A stretch of 25,000 nucleotides of DNA, taken from positions 1-25,000 of the forward strand of contig CAUYUJ010004595.1 in the NCBI GenBank assembly GCA_963575745.1, in the 5' to 3' direction. A program made the translations under genes and the position numbers. Positions 1 through 9,067 of this stretch are shown one piece after another. Below the pieces are notes generated by a model that ran no database searches, was not told the DNA's origin, and saw only the letters and a program-made list of their open reading frames with translations. Position 1 is the stretch's first letter. Every line of letters starts with the position of its first letter. This DNA comes from Prorocentrum cordatum (Eukaryota > Sar > Dinophyceae > Prorocentrales > Prorocentraceae).

Positions 1-250
1 CCCCGCCCCCCCTCGTGAGCCGACTTCCTCATTCCGCGCTGTCGCTCCCCAATCATGCCTTCACCCCGTCACTGGGCCATCTCGCTATGCATCCCCCCCC
101 CCTTTCTCCCCATACCTCCTTTGCGATTCTTAGTGTTCGGATTGCATTGCTGCTCTCCTCAGCTCTCATATCGTTCTTTTCAAGCCCCCTTCATCCCCAG
201 TCACACGCGACAGCGCGGACGAGTATATCGGTGCGCATGCTGACGAGGCT

Positions 251-312
251 CGTTGTTACGATGATGCTAGTGCTGATGATGCTGATGATGATGCTGATGA
301 TGATGCGGATGT
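251..312. repeat. GAT-rich trinucleotide microsatellite
   Basis: Imperfect repeats of GATGCT and GATGAT run through this stretch. A short open frame crosses it, but its product is only Met/Leu low complexity and shows no sign of being a real gene. A similar GATG-rich stretch occurs at 16071-16148. Confidence 0.75.
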
Positions 313-723
313 TTGCAACGATGCTCTCTTAAGAAAGGGGCATGGGGGCAGACGCGGCCACGAACCCGATGGCACTTGGGCCCGCGAGAGCTTGGAACGG
401 CAGCCCAAACAGGGCAACCACCACCACCCCGCGACAACCCGAGGTTAAGACCCGAACGGCCCCCGCGTGCCCCCTACGACGATGCGGCGAGATATAGTGT
501 TCCAGCACATGCGCAGGAAGTGCAGCGCGCACTGAGAACGCTGCGCCAAGTAGGGGGCCGCGAAACATTCCAGAGGGGACAGCGGCGCACCAAACAAACG
601 ACGCCGAACTGCGATGTCCGGTGCGCCTCTGACCTGATGCGCAATCTCGACGCGCGCGTACGCCCACAGCTGGCAGAGAGTAGACGCATGAGCCCGTGGC
701 TACACGCGCCAGTCCACGTGTAA
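313..723 (+). other. Open stretch, doubtful coding region
   Basis: An open frame of about 136 codons runs here, and a frame is also open on the other strand over 329-667. The last 80 plus-strand residues have an ordinary mixed composition rich in Arg, Gln and Ala, but third-position G/C bias is weak and I recognise no motif. I see no splice acceptor or ATG context that would make it convincing. The first 250 bases of the window hold only C/T-rich sequence. I treat 1-760 as without a supportable gene. Confidence 0.2.
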
Positions 724-790
724 TTCACATACAAGGACATGTGACATTCATAAATTCAAGCACGTGATCATGGTGATGCCCTCGTTTTGG

Positions 791-818
791 CGATTGCACG
801 TTTCATATTGTGCAATCG
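791..818. repeat. Perfect 9-bp stem-loop
   Basis: CGATTGCAC at 791-799 is the exact reverse complement of GTGCAATCG at 810-818, with a 10-nt A/T-rich loop between them. No gene boundary can be tied to it, so its role is unknown. It lies just before an alternating purine-pyrimidine tract. Confidence 0.6.
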
Positions 819-820
819 TG

Positions 821-905
821 TGCGCGCATGTACATCTGCATGCCCATTTTTATATGTACATGCACACACGCACATATATACACGCATGTGTACATATGTA
901 AGCAA
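821..905. repeat. Alternating purine-pyrimidine tract
   Basis: CATGTACAT, CACACACG and ATATATAC blocks alternate purine and pyrimidine with few interruptions. This is an A/T-richer simple-sequence region that could adopt Z-DNA. It sits at the 3' end of the minus-strand fragment at 913-1549. Confidence 0.6.
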
Positions 906-912
906 TTCCAAA

Positions 913-1549
913 CACAGCCCAGGCACCATTCCGCTCGACATGCGGCAGGAGATACACGCGGTCGAAAATCATAGGTTCCCGAGTGAGTCCGCGGCGCGCG
1001 GACGCTACAACAGCCATCGTCCAGTTGAGACTCTCGTCCAAAAAATTAGAATCGCATTTGGGATTCCACCAGCTTGGGATTCTCCGGGCGAGGCGAGCAA
1101 CATATGGCTCTTAGGGGTCTTGGGGGGCCCGACCTGGTCCATCAGAGACATGTGTCCCAAGCAAAGCTCCAGCAACGATTGGCACTCATGCCATGGAATC
1201 CTGCTGCCATGTGAACGTACAATATCCATATAAGACAGCAGCGCCTGCCCTGCTGCCCCCAGGGCGTCGGCCCCCCCAGACGTGCCGATGTGCTTCCCGC
1301 AGGAGGCGGTTGCCCAACGTACGAGGACTCCCGCGGGCGTTCTTCGCCCAACATGGCCATGGTGAGCGCGCCCAGCCTTGGGCTCAGAGCCGCGTAGTTC
1401 CGTTGACGCCACGCCCTGTAGTCGGCGAGCGCGAACTTGAGGTTCATCTCGCGGATGATATCCCCCCGCCCAGTGGCGCCGCGCAGGTCCGAGCCCAGCG
1501 CCCCCCGCTGCGCCTCGGAGCAGAAGCGCCGGAACACTCCGATGTATAG
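913..1549 (-). pseudogene. Broken gene of a PK-H / NPK / LDESLN motif family
   Basis: Three coding-like pieces follow each other on the minus strand in different frames: 1549-1340 (containing DIIREMNLKF at 1462-1433), about 1256-1099 (containing ECQSLLELC and TPKSH), and 1072-915 (containing WWNPK, then LDESLN at 1041-1024, then IFDRVYLLP). Third positions are strongly G/C within the first piece. The order TPK-H, then a Trp/Gly-NP motif, then DESLN followed by an Ala-rich helix, is one I associate with a multi-copy dinoflagellate family; this is memory, not a search. I cannot give the family a function. At least two frame changes separate the pieces, and 1310-1260 does not read as coding, so this is a decayed copy or a gene with unresolved introns. 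The next minus-strand fragment, at 5547-6304, could be another part of a related gene. Confidence 0.45.
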
Positions 1550-1695
1550 GGCATGGGGGGGGGCGATGTGGAGGGCGCCCTGAGGAGATATGCCCGCGCT
1601 CATGTGAAGCGGCGGGCCCCTCCGCATCGCGGAGTCTACGCCCCCCCCCCGTGGCCCAGCCGCCGACGCCAGAAGATTGCACTGAACGGGGGTGA

Positions 1696-3013
1696 CCTCT
1701 CTTCGAAGTCCGCCGCGTCAGACAGGCCCGTGCTCGGCTCGAGCTTGTCGTGGCGGCGCAAGCCGCGCATCGCTCGCGCCCGTTCGTGGCGGCGCTCGAG
1801 CGGGCGGGCGCGTGCTCCGAGAGCTTCCCCCCCATGCTCCATCGCGCGCGCCGCTTCTACAAGCAGTGGGGGGCCGCGCTGGCGCAGTGCCTTGAAGCCC
1901 CCGTGGAAGGGGCGAAGGTTCAGCATCGGTTAACCGAACCCAACCCCCATGCAGCCCTCCGCCAGCCCGCCCCCCCCCCCCCTCCCCCGCTGCCCCCGAC
2001 GCGGGGATATACCCCCCCCCCCTCCCCCCCCCCCGAGCCTGGTGGGGGGCTGCCTATGTCCCCATCTCGGGAGATAAATCCACCAGGGGGGGCCGAGGCC
2101 ACTTCGATGGGGAGAGGGGTCGGCTCAGCGATTCTCAAAGGTTGAGATCATCCAGATTTTCTACGGCGCCAGGCCCGCGGCTCAGATACCCTGGCTCCAG
2201 CTCAGCAGCGAGGTCAAGGTCGGCGCGGCGGCCGCGCTGGCGCACCGCAATTTCGCGGCCTAAAGACAGTTGCACGCAGACAGGCCGTCTCCTGATTACA
2301 GTCGGATGGCGGCCGTTCTGTCCCAGCTGGAGGACGACGCTCTGATGGCCCTCGTTGACCACGTCCGCCGCCTGGCCGCCACCGCGAGCGAGGTGCTCCT
2401 CTTCGACGGCTGCCTTGCGCTGGCGACGAGCTTGCAGCAGCAGTCCTTCGCGCGGATGGCGGTGGCCAAGGCGAGCGCGGTCTCCTGCGTCGAATTCGCC
2501 ATCAAGTCCTGGCCGAGCTCCTCGCCTAATCGCCTGGGCGCGGCCGCCCTGCGCGGCCGCGGGTCCAAGATCTGCGCCCTCCCAAGCCCCGTGCCAGACC
2601 GGGGCAATTTCCTCTTGACGGCGGCGAGGCGGGCGGCGGGCCTCTCTGCAGATGACCCGGCGGTCCTCGCAATGAAGGAGGTCGGCGACAACGCGCTCTA
2701 CAGCTCCCAGCAGACAGATGCCTTCTGGAAAATACTCGTCGCCGTGGGCCCGCAACTCACGTTCGAGAATGGCCGCGCCGGTCGCTCGCTCGTTCTGATA
2801 GAGGACCCCTCCAGCGAAGGCGCGCCACAGCAACTCTACGGCCTGCGGTGCGTCGGCGGCGAGCCGGGGTCATTCGATCCGGAAGCTCCCGCGCTCGCGC
2901 AGGTGATGCGTGTTGAATGCTTCCGTGAGAAGGCCAAGGGGCGGGATCTCGTGCACCGCGCGCTGGGCCGCAGGGCTGCCCCTGGGGCAGCCCGCCCGCG
3001 CGCGCCCCCTTGA
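1696..3013 (+). pseudogene. Two-exon gene of unknown function with an in-frame stop
   Basis: Exon 1 (about 1696-1917) encodes an Arg/Ala-rich helical segment that includes RRFYKQWGAALAQCLEAP. A GT-AG intron follows, and exon 2 (2141-3013) resumes in phase with VEIIQIFYGARPAAQIPW. Codons in both exons are strongly G/C-ending (for example GAGGACGACGCT and CTCCTCTTCGACGGC), which supports the plus strand over the open minus-strand shadows. At 2261-2263 a TAA interrupts an otherwise continuous frame. Sequence on both sides reads as one protein, and a single C-to-T change from CAA would produce the stop. The frame then runs to a stop at 3011-3013 and ends in an Arg/Pro/Ala tail. The true start is not visible: a stop at 1693-1695 closes the frame, so an upstream exon is likely. 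I recognise no domain. It is divergent from the fragment at 913-1549. Confidence 0.5.
1918..2140 (+). other. Intron, 223 bp, GT-AG
   Basis: The sequence ...GCGAAG|GTTCAGC opens it and TTCTCAAAG|GTTGAG closes it. The joined exons keep a phase-0 frame. Both boundaries carry the hexamer AAGGTT, so the exact cut can slide. Short direct repeats at exon junctions are typical of dinoflagellate introns. The body contains several C runs of 8 to 10 bases and a frame that is clearly non-coding. Confidence 0.55.
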
Positions 3014-3169
3014 GACGGTCGGCGCGGCGGTTGCAATTCCATTTGGTCCTCTGCATCCCCGCTACATCCCCCTCTCTTTATCCGCCTCTTCTGTGCCCCC
3101 CCCTCTCTTTTTCCACCTCGCTTAACTTTCTCCATCTCTCTATAGCTCTCTCTCCTTCCCGCGCCGCCC
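3014..3169. other. Pyrimidine-rich spacer
   Basis: After the stop at 3013 the plus strand turns into C/T-rich sequence (CTCTCTTTATCC, CCCCTCTCTTTTTCC). There is no gene. It ends exactly where the left 240-bp direct repeat starts. Confidence 0.5.
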
Positions 3170-3409
3170 ACCATGTCCAGCATCTCGTTCTGCGTTGTTT
3201 TCCGGCCATCGGCGATGCATGCCACTGCGCTCACTATTCCGCCGAGCTTCGAGGTAATTCGCGGGCCCTGGAGAAAGCGGCGCTTTAATCGTTAGCCTTT
3301 TTGCCGCGTGTCTTCGATAGAAAACATAATCTTCATCAACTAAGGGTTCAATCACAGCTATCGCCGGCGCAATATAGAATGCAGCGTACCTACGGATCCT
3401 CGCCGCGCG
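3170..3409 (+). repeat. Left copy of 240-bp direct repeat
   Basis: It begins ACCATGTCCAGCAT and ends CGGATCCTCGCCGCGCG. It shares most of its length with 5066-5307, with scattered substitutions and small indels. Base composition is near 50% G+C, lower than the flanking coding sequence. Frames are open on the minus strand in both copies, but changes between copies do not favour third positions, so I see no coding constraint. GGTTCAATC near 3346 resembles a polymerase III B box, with no convincing A box. Confidence 0.7.
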
Positions 3410-3410
3410 G

Positions 3411-4971
3411 TTGATCGGTGCACGCGTAGCAGATGAGTCTAGTTGCGATTGGAAGCAAATTGTTCCAGGTTTTGTGCTTCGCCGTCTCGAAGCATCCGTC
3501 GTCGCGCCCTGCCCCGTCGCCCCCCCCCCCCAGCGCCGCGTCGCCTGCCGCTGCTGCCGCGTCGCCATCCAGCAGCCGTTTTGTTTGCCAGGTTTTGTGT
3601 CGGCCGCGCATCGCGGATCGGCTTCGTGCGCTCGCCTCCTGTTCAGAGCCGCGGCGAGGGGCGACCTGTCTGCGGGCGCTGCTGCGCGGCACAAGGACTT
3701 GCAGGAGTTCAAGTCCGCCGTGGGCGGGGTGGCCTTCGTGAACAGGGCGCAATTTTTCCGGGCTGTAAAATTCGCTACAATCGAAGACACCAGTCCATAT
3801 CCGAATGTACCTTCGACTCGCGCACTGTTGTTCGCGCAGCACTTCGGTCTCGCTGAGAAGGAGTACTCCTGTTCGTGCTGTGGGGCAGGTTGCAGCATCT
3901 GCTACAAGAAAGACCACGGCGTTCCTGGCCGGCGGTGGAGGGGCCCCCGTTGCGACGACTCGTGCGCGGAATGCCGGGGCAAGAGGAAGCGCGTGGGCGC
4001 GGCGGGCTTCTTTGCTGGCGCAGATGGGGCTGACTGGATGAGTAAGCTTGACGCGATGGCCATGCGGGCGCTCGGTCACGTCCACGCCAAGGTTGTGGGC
4101 GAGGAGCGGGAGACCCAGCGCGCCAACCACCGTGCCGTCGATCGCCGGCTAGAGGAATTCCAGCAGGCCGCCAGCAAGCACGTCGAGGACCATCCCGTGA
4201 CCCTGGAGCCGAAGACTCGCGGGCGGACCAGCGCCACGAAGAAGAAGTCCTCGAACGCTGGCTCCAAGAAGGCGGCCCCCGCGAAGAAGCCCTCGATGAA
4301 GGCGACGAAGGCGCTTGGGAAGAAGCCCCCTTATGCAGACCAAATTCGCCAAGCAAGTCCAGGGGAGTGCGGCGGCCAAGAAGCGCGCGCCCATGGCAGA
4401 CGAAACGTGCCTGAACAAATGGAAGCGGAGCAAGCTGAGCACGCGCGCGCGGCCGCAGAAAGACCAGATTTGGCTGCGGGGGGCCGTGTTGCAGGGCGAC
4501 TCCAACGCGCTCATCTTCCGGGTGCTGGAGCACCCCGCCGACGTCTTGGACGGCCGCCCCCGCGGCGCGGCCGAGATGGTCAAGAACCTCCGCTTGCTTG
4601 CTCTCAGCAAGGGCGACGTCTTCGCGAGCGACAAGCGGGGGGGAACCGTCGCCGCCGTCGAGAGGCCCCGCGCCGAGAAGTCCTGGCCACTGTCTAACCC
4701 TAAGCACGAAGCCGTGAACCATTCGGACGGCGAAATCGTGAATGCCAGGGGGTACTCCACTAACGCGATCGAGTTCACATGGGGCGTGCTCAAGCGGTGG
4801 ATTCGGGCCATGTTCGGCGGGCGCTTGCCGCGGCGCGGCGACCGCGCCAAGTGGAAGCCGCTGCTGAACGAATTCCAGCACAGGACGACGCGCGGATCCG
4901 TCAGCCGCGACTACGGGCATTGCCGCGAGGTTCCCCTCAAGGCGTTCATGAGCCACATCGCCATGCACTGA
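3411..4971 (+). pseudogene. ISXO2/Merlin-like DDE transposase, one frameshift
   Basis: Two overlapping frames make one protein. The first (3411 to about 4325) carries a Cys cluster typical of an N-terminal zinc ribbon (CSCCGAGCSIC at 3870-3902, then CDDSCAEC near 3951-3974). A helical segment follows (WMSKLDAMAMRALG), then a Lys/Ala-rich linker. The second (about 4325-4971) carries the catalytic core: ADET (Asp at 4399), FASDKRGG (Asp at 4630) and VNHSDGEIVNARG followed by STNAIEFTWGVLKRW (Glu at 4771). This matches the acidic triad and the N-x-IE-x-x-W-x-x-LKR signature of the ISXO2/IS1016 (Merlin) group, whose enzymes cut and move DNA. One extra base, probably in the C5 run near 4327-4331, separates the frames, so the copy is inactive or the consensus is wrong. 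The true start is unclear: the frame opens with TTG and its N-terminal 100 residues look poor; the first convincing ATG is at 4039. No spliced-leader acceptor was identified. Confidence 0.72.
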
Positions 4972-5065
4972 GAGAGCGGCGCCCAGCGCTGCTCGGCTGC
5001 GTGTGCTCGTTGCAGTCTTGCCGCGCGCATGTGCTCCCGGTGGGCCCACCGCCCCAGTGCCCCGC

Positions 5066-5307
5066 ACCATGTCCAGCATATCGTTCTGTGTTGTTTTCCA
5101 GCCATCGGCGATGTATACCACTACGCTCACTATTCCGCCGGGATTCGCTGTGCTTCGCGGGCCCTGGAGACAGCGCGCGCCTTGGTCGTCAGCCCTTTGC
5201 CGCACGTCTTCGCTAGAAAAAACATAAATATTATCAACCGAAGGTTCGATCGCAGCTACTGCCAACGCCATGTAGATTGTAGCGCACCTGCGGATCCTCG
5301 CCACGCG
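5066..5307 (+). repeat. Right copy of 240-bp direct repeat
   Basis: It starts ACCATGTCCAGCATAT and ends CGGATCCTCGCCACGCG, matching 3170-3409 in the same orientation. A further partial copy of its last motif (GCACCTACGGATC) follows at once at 5306-5318. GGTTCGATC near 5243 is again B-box-like. Confidence 0.7.
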
Positions 5308-5546
5308 CACCTACGGATCTTCTTCAGTCCGCCCCAGCATGAAGAGAACGCTATCTCATCGTCGCGGAAGGCGAAGTGAGAGAGCATGGAGGATGTGGAG
5401 GTTCAACTTTTTTCGTCGAAGGCTGCAGAGACACGAACCAACGAATATCCTGCACGAACTACCCGAACGAAGAAAACGCGAATAGTGACAATCACAGGGG
5501 GGGATTCGCCCCCCGACCCGCGTCGCGTCACAGGACGCGTCGCGCC
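5308..5546. other. Spacer without a gene
   Basis: Mixed-composition sequence with an open frame on each strand but no codon bias or motif. I see nothing else in it. Confidence 0.4.
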
Positions 5547-6304
5547 CCATCCTCGGCAGCCGCACTGGCGTTGTAACTTCTTCGCAACGGATCCGAGGTA
5601 GTGCCTTTTACCAGTTGCCAGATTGTAACACGTCGTGGCAATCGTAGTGTCCGAGCGCCCAGCTCCCACTATTCGGGTGTACCGCACCCCGTCCAGGTGT
5701 AATGCGATGGGGTACGCGTCTCTGTTATCTCCGTCGACGTGGCGGCGTGGGTGCGTCTCGAATGAGTGGCACCGCCCGTCAGACTCGGCCCGAAGATCCA
5801 CGCCTTCGCCCAATGCGTCCACCTGTCGTTTGAGCAACTCATGCAACGGAGCCCACGGGGTTGTCTTTCTCCCGCGCATGCCTTTCAGGTGAGCGGGCAG
5901 GTCCAACCGCGTCAACTCAGGCGCCGCCGGAGAGGTCGGCAGCGCACCGAGCAAGTGACGTCGGCATCTGCCAACGGTCTTGCCAGGCGGAACGCCAAGC
6001 TTGGCCAGGCGATCCCCGACAGCTCCTGCTTTGCTGGCATACCAGCACGTCACGCATAACGTTTTCGCGCCCATACGTGCTCGGGCGCACCGTGGCAACA
6101 GGTGCCCAAAGGGGGCTTCGGATGCTTTAATTTTTCAATATGAGAAGTAATGCAATCGTCGCATTCGTCGGCAGGTCCCTCCCAGCTGCGAGATACGACC
6201 ACGCCGTCGCGATTACGTCCCGAGCTGTGGGTCGCAACTGTGGACTCGTCGGCATCCGAACCGCCCTGCCACCCACGCGTCATTTGCGGCACTTGCACGG
6301 GCAA
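5547..6304 (-). pseudogene. Broken gene with LDGV and CGCRGW motifs
   Basis: The main minus-strand piece (6098-5547) reads AKTLCVTCWYASKAG, then RLAKLGVPPGK, then a Lys/Arg-rich linker, YPIALHLDGVRYTR (LDGV at 5696-5685), NLATGKRHYLGSVAKK, and CGCRGW at 5564-5547. The order YP-x-ALxLDGV-x-Y, TGKRH-L and CxCGCRGW is one I associate with a repeated dinoflagellate gene family of unknown function; this is recall, not a database result. Upstream, 6304-6100 continues in another frame (CDDCITSHIEKLKHP), so there is a frameshift near 6098. Beyond CGCRGW the frame loses coding character. It is likely a decayed copy. It is on the same strand as 913-1549, with the transposase unit and the gene at 1696-3013 between them. 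Confidence 0.45.
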
Positions 6305-6374
6305 TGCCTGGATTCAGAGCCCAACTGGCGGAGGAAAGATTGGAAGCGGAGGACGAGGGGCGCGCTCGAAGTAG

Positions 6375-6530
6375 TTTCGGTTGCCTCTTGGGGGCCCGCT
6401 CGGGGTCTCTTGAGGGGCCTCTTGGAGGTCTCTTAGGGCGGCAGGGCCTCTTGGCGGCCCCTCGGGGGGTCTCTCGGAGGTCCCTCGGGGTGCCTCTCGG
6501 TGCCTCTCGGAGAGGAACAGGTGGGGTACC
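6375..6530. repeat. Degenerate CCTCTTGGGGG / CCTCGGGG repeats
   Basis: Short imperfect units built on CCTCTTGG-rich and CTCTCGG-rich words recur about ten times (for example GGCCTCTTGGAGG, GGTCTCTTAGG, GGTCTCTCGGAGG). The period is irregular, near 15 to 20 bases. No gene is supported here; 6540-6940 also shows no gene. Confidence 0.6.
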
Positions 6531-6939
6531 CTGTCTGGCGCAGCGCGCGCGTTAGTTGCCTTCGCTTATCTGACCGCCCCTCGTGGAACCTTGATCGCTG
6601 CGAATAATGTAGTGTCAGTGTTCAGTTGCGCGAGCGGCTAGTGTTCTTCGCGACCGAGGCAAAGGGCGGCGTGGAGGAAGCGGGCAGGGCAATGAGATAA
6701 TGGAAGCAGAACAGGGGAGAAGGAACGGCGTGATATGTTTGAAATTGCGCATGGGGCATCTCACAGGGCACTTAAATTTCGCGCCCACGAGCGCTGGACG
6801 CTGCGCCCTGCAATCGCATGACGCGTTATCTCCACGCTCAGCGCAAGCGAGCGTCAGTGCAACATCGGACTGCCATGCGCGCGCGCCTGTTCAACATTGC
6901 GCGCGCATGCCATCGATGCACTGAAACTCGCTTCCAGGT

Positions 6940-7800
6940 CGGGTGCGCTGGTGACCTGAGCAAGCCGCTGTACCAGCAGGCGAACGCCTGTCCAACCGCT
7001 GGCAGCATCATCGCATTGCCTCTGGCCCTGGTTGATGCAAACCGAAAGTTGCCGCACAGGTCAGGGCCCATGCCCTGTGGTCGAAACCTCCCAGCCTGAG
7101 TTAAAAAAACAACTGTCGCATTTAGCACCGAACACTTCGTAGACCCATAGAGACGCGCTGTTCCCAGAGAGCGCAGTCGTAAAACCGCCTGCTCTCCAGG
7201 TAGGCGGTCGCGCTTTCCCAGAGGGGCGAGCCAAATCCACGGCGGCAATGGCGTCTTGCGGAGCGCCCTTCGCATCCTTCGCTACCTTCTTATCGCGCTC
7301 CAATGATGACGTCATCGATGGGGTCAGCTTGTCGCACTGTGGCGCGTTACCCCCGGCGCCCAGCAACTGTCGGAGTGAAATTGAGACAGCGCTTATATGT
7401 TCTGGACTGATCAGCGGCTCTGGAGTTTGAAACAGATCAGCGCGACGGCCGCGCATGTACAGGCGGGGCCGATTCTGGGGTGCGCCCATGTCCTTAGTTG
7501 ACTTTCCAACGCCAGCTGCGCCGCGCCTCGGGGATATTAGCGGCCAGCCACTCTGGCACTTCGTAGAGCGCTGGTCGTCGATCCCCGCGGGGTGCCCGCT
7601 AGACCCGTTGCAGCTTCCACCGAGAATGCAGGAAAAAACAGACGATTCACAGAGCGCTTGCTCTTTAATGCTCGCTGGGACTGCTAAGAAGTGTCCGATG
7701 CAGGGCCTCCCCAGCGAGCGCCTCTCCCCAGTCCGGAGAATGGCCCGCGTCTCGGGCTTGCCCCGATGAAGAACACCGGCGGCAGCGTCTTCGCGTCGAT
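6940..7800 (-). pseudogene. Decayed C5-cytosine DNA methyltransferase-like gene
   Basis: Conserved methyltransferase motifs occur in the right order on the minus strand, spread over several frames. Motif IV-like: FFIGASPRRGPFSGLGRG at 7770-7714, where the usual PCxPFS catalytic Cys is not present as read. A stretch EVPEWLAANIPEA and WRWKVN follows near 7580-7500. Motif VIII: GAPQNRPRLYMRGRR at 7486-7442. Motif IX-like: RFRPQGMGPD at 7089-7060. Motif X: GNAMMLPAVGQAF at 7020-6982. At least three frame changes and the missing catalytic Cys mean that no active enzyme is encoded as given. The family transfers a methyl group from S-adenosylmethionine to cytosine C5. N-terminal motif I is not identifiable up to 8110. 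Dinoflagellate genomes often hold many C5-methyltransferase-like copies linked to mobile elements; that link here is inference. Confidence 0.55.
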
Positions 7801-8272
7801 ATGTGAAGCTTTGTTTGTTAGCTCCCCCCCTTGCCTTCCCGTTGTCAACCTCCCCGCTGCGCTGGCATCTAGGCTACTGGGCATCTTGGCCGACATCCCC
7901 ACCACTCCGCCCATGCGTTCCCCACGTGGGGTCCTTTGCGAAATCTCCGTTCTGCGTGCCGATGTGGATCCCCCCTTCGATCGATTCTTGGCCTCGGCGC
8001 AAATGCACCCATCGAACTTGTTGCAGGTGGCGTGGGTCTGCGCCCCGCGCGTTGCTTTCGACTCGGATGTTGAGCTGAAACAGCTCTTATGCGGTAAACC
8101 GACGAACTCGTAAATAGGGGATGATTATATATATAACAAATATCGTAGGTTGGGGAGTGAGATCGAAGTGGAACGGAGAGCCCCCCACCGGGAAATCGGC
8201 GTCGGTTTCGTGTTCGCGTCGCGCGCGCGGGCGAGGCGAAGCTGCGCGCGCGGGCCAGAGGAATTCACTCTG
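7801..8272. other. No confident gene
   Basis: A 140-codon plus-strand frame covers 7691-8113, but the opposite strand carries the methyltransferase remains over part of it and the rest shows no motif. An A/T-rich TATATATAT patch sits at 8124-8136. The 96-bp array follows. Confidence 0.35.
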
Positions 8273-8848
8273 CTGTCGCCAGTGGTTCGCCAACAAATGT
8301 CCCCCCCGCCGGCGCGTGTCAAGCGGTGGCCCGCAGTGTCCCGTCGGTTGCCCGCCGTTGCCCTGTCTGTCGCTAGTGGTTCGCCAACATAAATGTTTCC
8401 CCCGCCGGCGCGCGTCGAGCGGCGGCCCGCATTGCCCCGTCGGTTGCCCGCCGTTGCCCTGTCTGTCGCTAGTGGTTCGTCAACATAAATGTTTCCCCCG
8501 CCGGCGCGTGTCAAGCGGTGGCCCGCATTGTTCCGTCGGTTGCCCGCCGTTGTCCTGTCTGTCGCCAGTGGTTCGCCAACACAAATGTTTCCCCCGCCGG
8601 CGCGTGTCAAACGGTGGCCCGCAGTGTCCCGTCGGTTGCCCGCCGTTGCCCTGTCTGTCGCTAGTGGTTCGCCAACATAAATGTTTCCCCCGCCGGCGCG
8701 TGTCGAGCGGTGGCCCGCATTGCCCCGTCGGTTGCCCGCCGTTGCCCTGTCCGTCGCTAGTTGTTCGCCAATGTAAATGTTTCCCCCGCCGGCGCGTGTC
8801 AAGCGGTAGCCCGCGTTGTCCCGTCGGTCGCCCGCCGTTGTCCTGTCG
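8273..8848. repeat. 96-bp tandem repeat, about six copies
   Basis: The word AGTGGTTCGCCAACA recurs at 8281, 8375, 8471, 8567, 8663 and 8759, so the unit is 96 bp (94 in the first copy). Copies differ by a few substitutions, such as TGTCAAGCGGTGG versus CGTCGAGCGGCGG. Since 96 is a multiple of 3 and the unit has no stop in certain frames, long repetitive frames stay open on both strands, giving a 32-residue repeat. I do not take this as evidence of coding. It joins the 12-bp array without a gap. Confidence 0.9.
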
Positions 8849-9067
8849 TGAGATCGATAGTGAGATCGATAGTGTGATCGATCATGAAATCGATAGTGAC
8901 ACCTAAAGTGAGATCGATAGTGAGACCGAATGTGAGACCGAATGTTGGATCGATAGTGAGATCGATAGTGAGATCGATCGTGAAATTGATAGTGGCACCG
9001 ACAGTGAGATCGATTGTGAGATCGAATGTGGGATCGATAGTTGGATCGATCGTGAGATCGGTTATAA
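8849..9067. repeat. 12-bp tandem repeat, about 18 copies
   Basis: Units of GTGAGATCGATA and variants (GTGAGACCGAAT, GTGGGATCGATA) follow one another. Most carry ATCGAT, a self-complementary hexamer. The minus-strand frame through it encodes Tyr/His-Arg-Ser-His repeats and continues into the 96-bp array to give one 349-codon frame (9174-8125), which I judge a by-product of the periods. Confidence 0.88.

Larger units (their letters stand above)
3170..5307 (+). mobile_element. Transposase unit bounded by long direct repeats
   Basis: A transposase gene (3411-4971) lies between two diverged copies of a ~240-bp sequence in the same orientation. The left copy ends 2 bases before the open frame begins, and the right copy begins 94 bases after the stop. 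Terminal direct repeats are not expected for a cut-and-paste DDE transposon, which normally has inverted termini. I found no target-site duplication and no obvious inverted repeat at the outer edges. Alternatives are a tandemly duplicated spacer, two independent insertions of a short repeat (SINE-like), or a larger composite. The boundaries given are those of the repeats. Confidence 0.45.

Noticed and set aside
2135-2833. Minus-strand 232-codon frame
   Set aside because: The plus strand has G/C-ending codons and a phase-correct intron here; the minus frame is a shadow.
3340-3352. tRNA or SINE B box in the direct repeats
   Set aside because: GGTTCAATC and GGTTCGATC fit a B box, but no A box at a suitable distance and no cloverleaf could be drawn. 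Kept only as a remark.
3775-5310. 511-codon minus-strand frame
   Set aside because: It is the shadow of the transposase gene; the plus strand carries the catalytic motifs and the codon bias.
7691-8113. Plus-strand 140-codon frame
   Set aside because: Its opposite strand carries methyltransferase motif IV-like sequence, and the plus product shows no motif.
8121-8906. Plus-strand 261-codon repetitive protein
   Set aside because: It is open only because the 96-bp unit lacks stops in this frame; no codon bias, start context or flanking coding sequence supports it.
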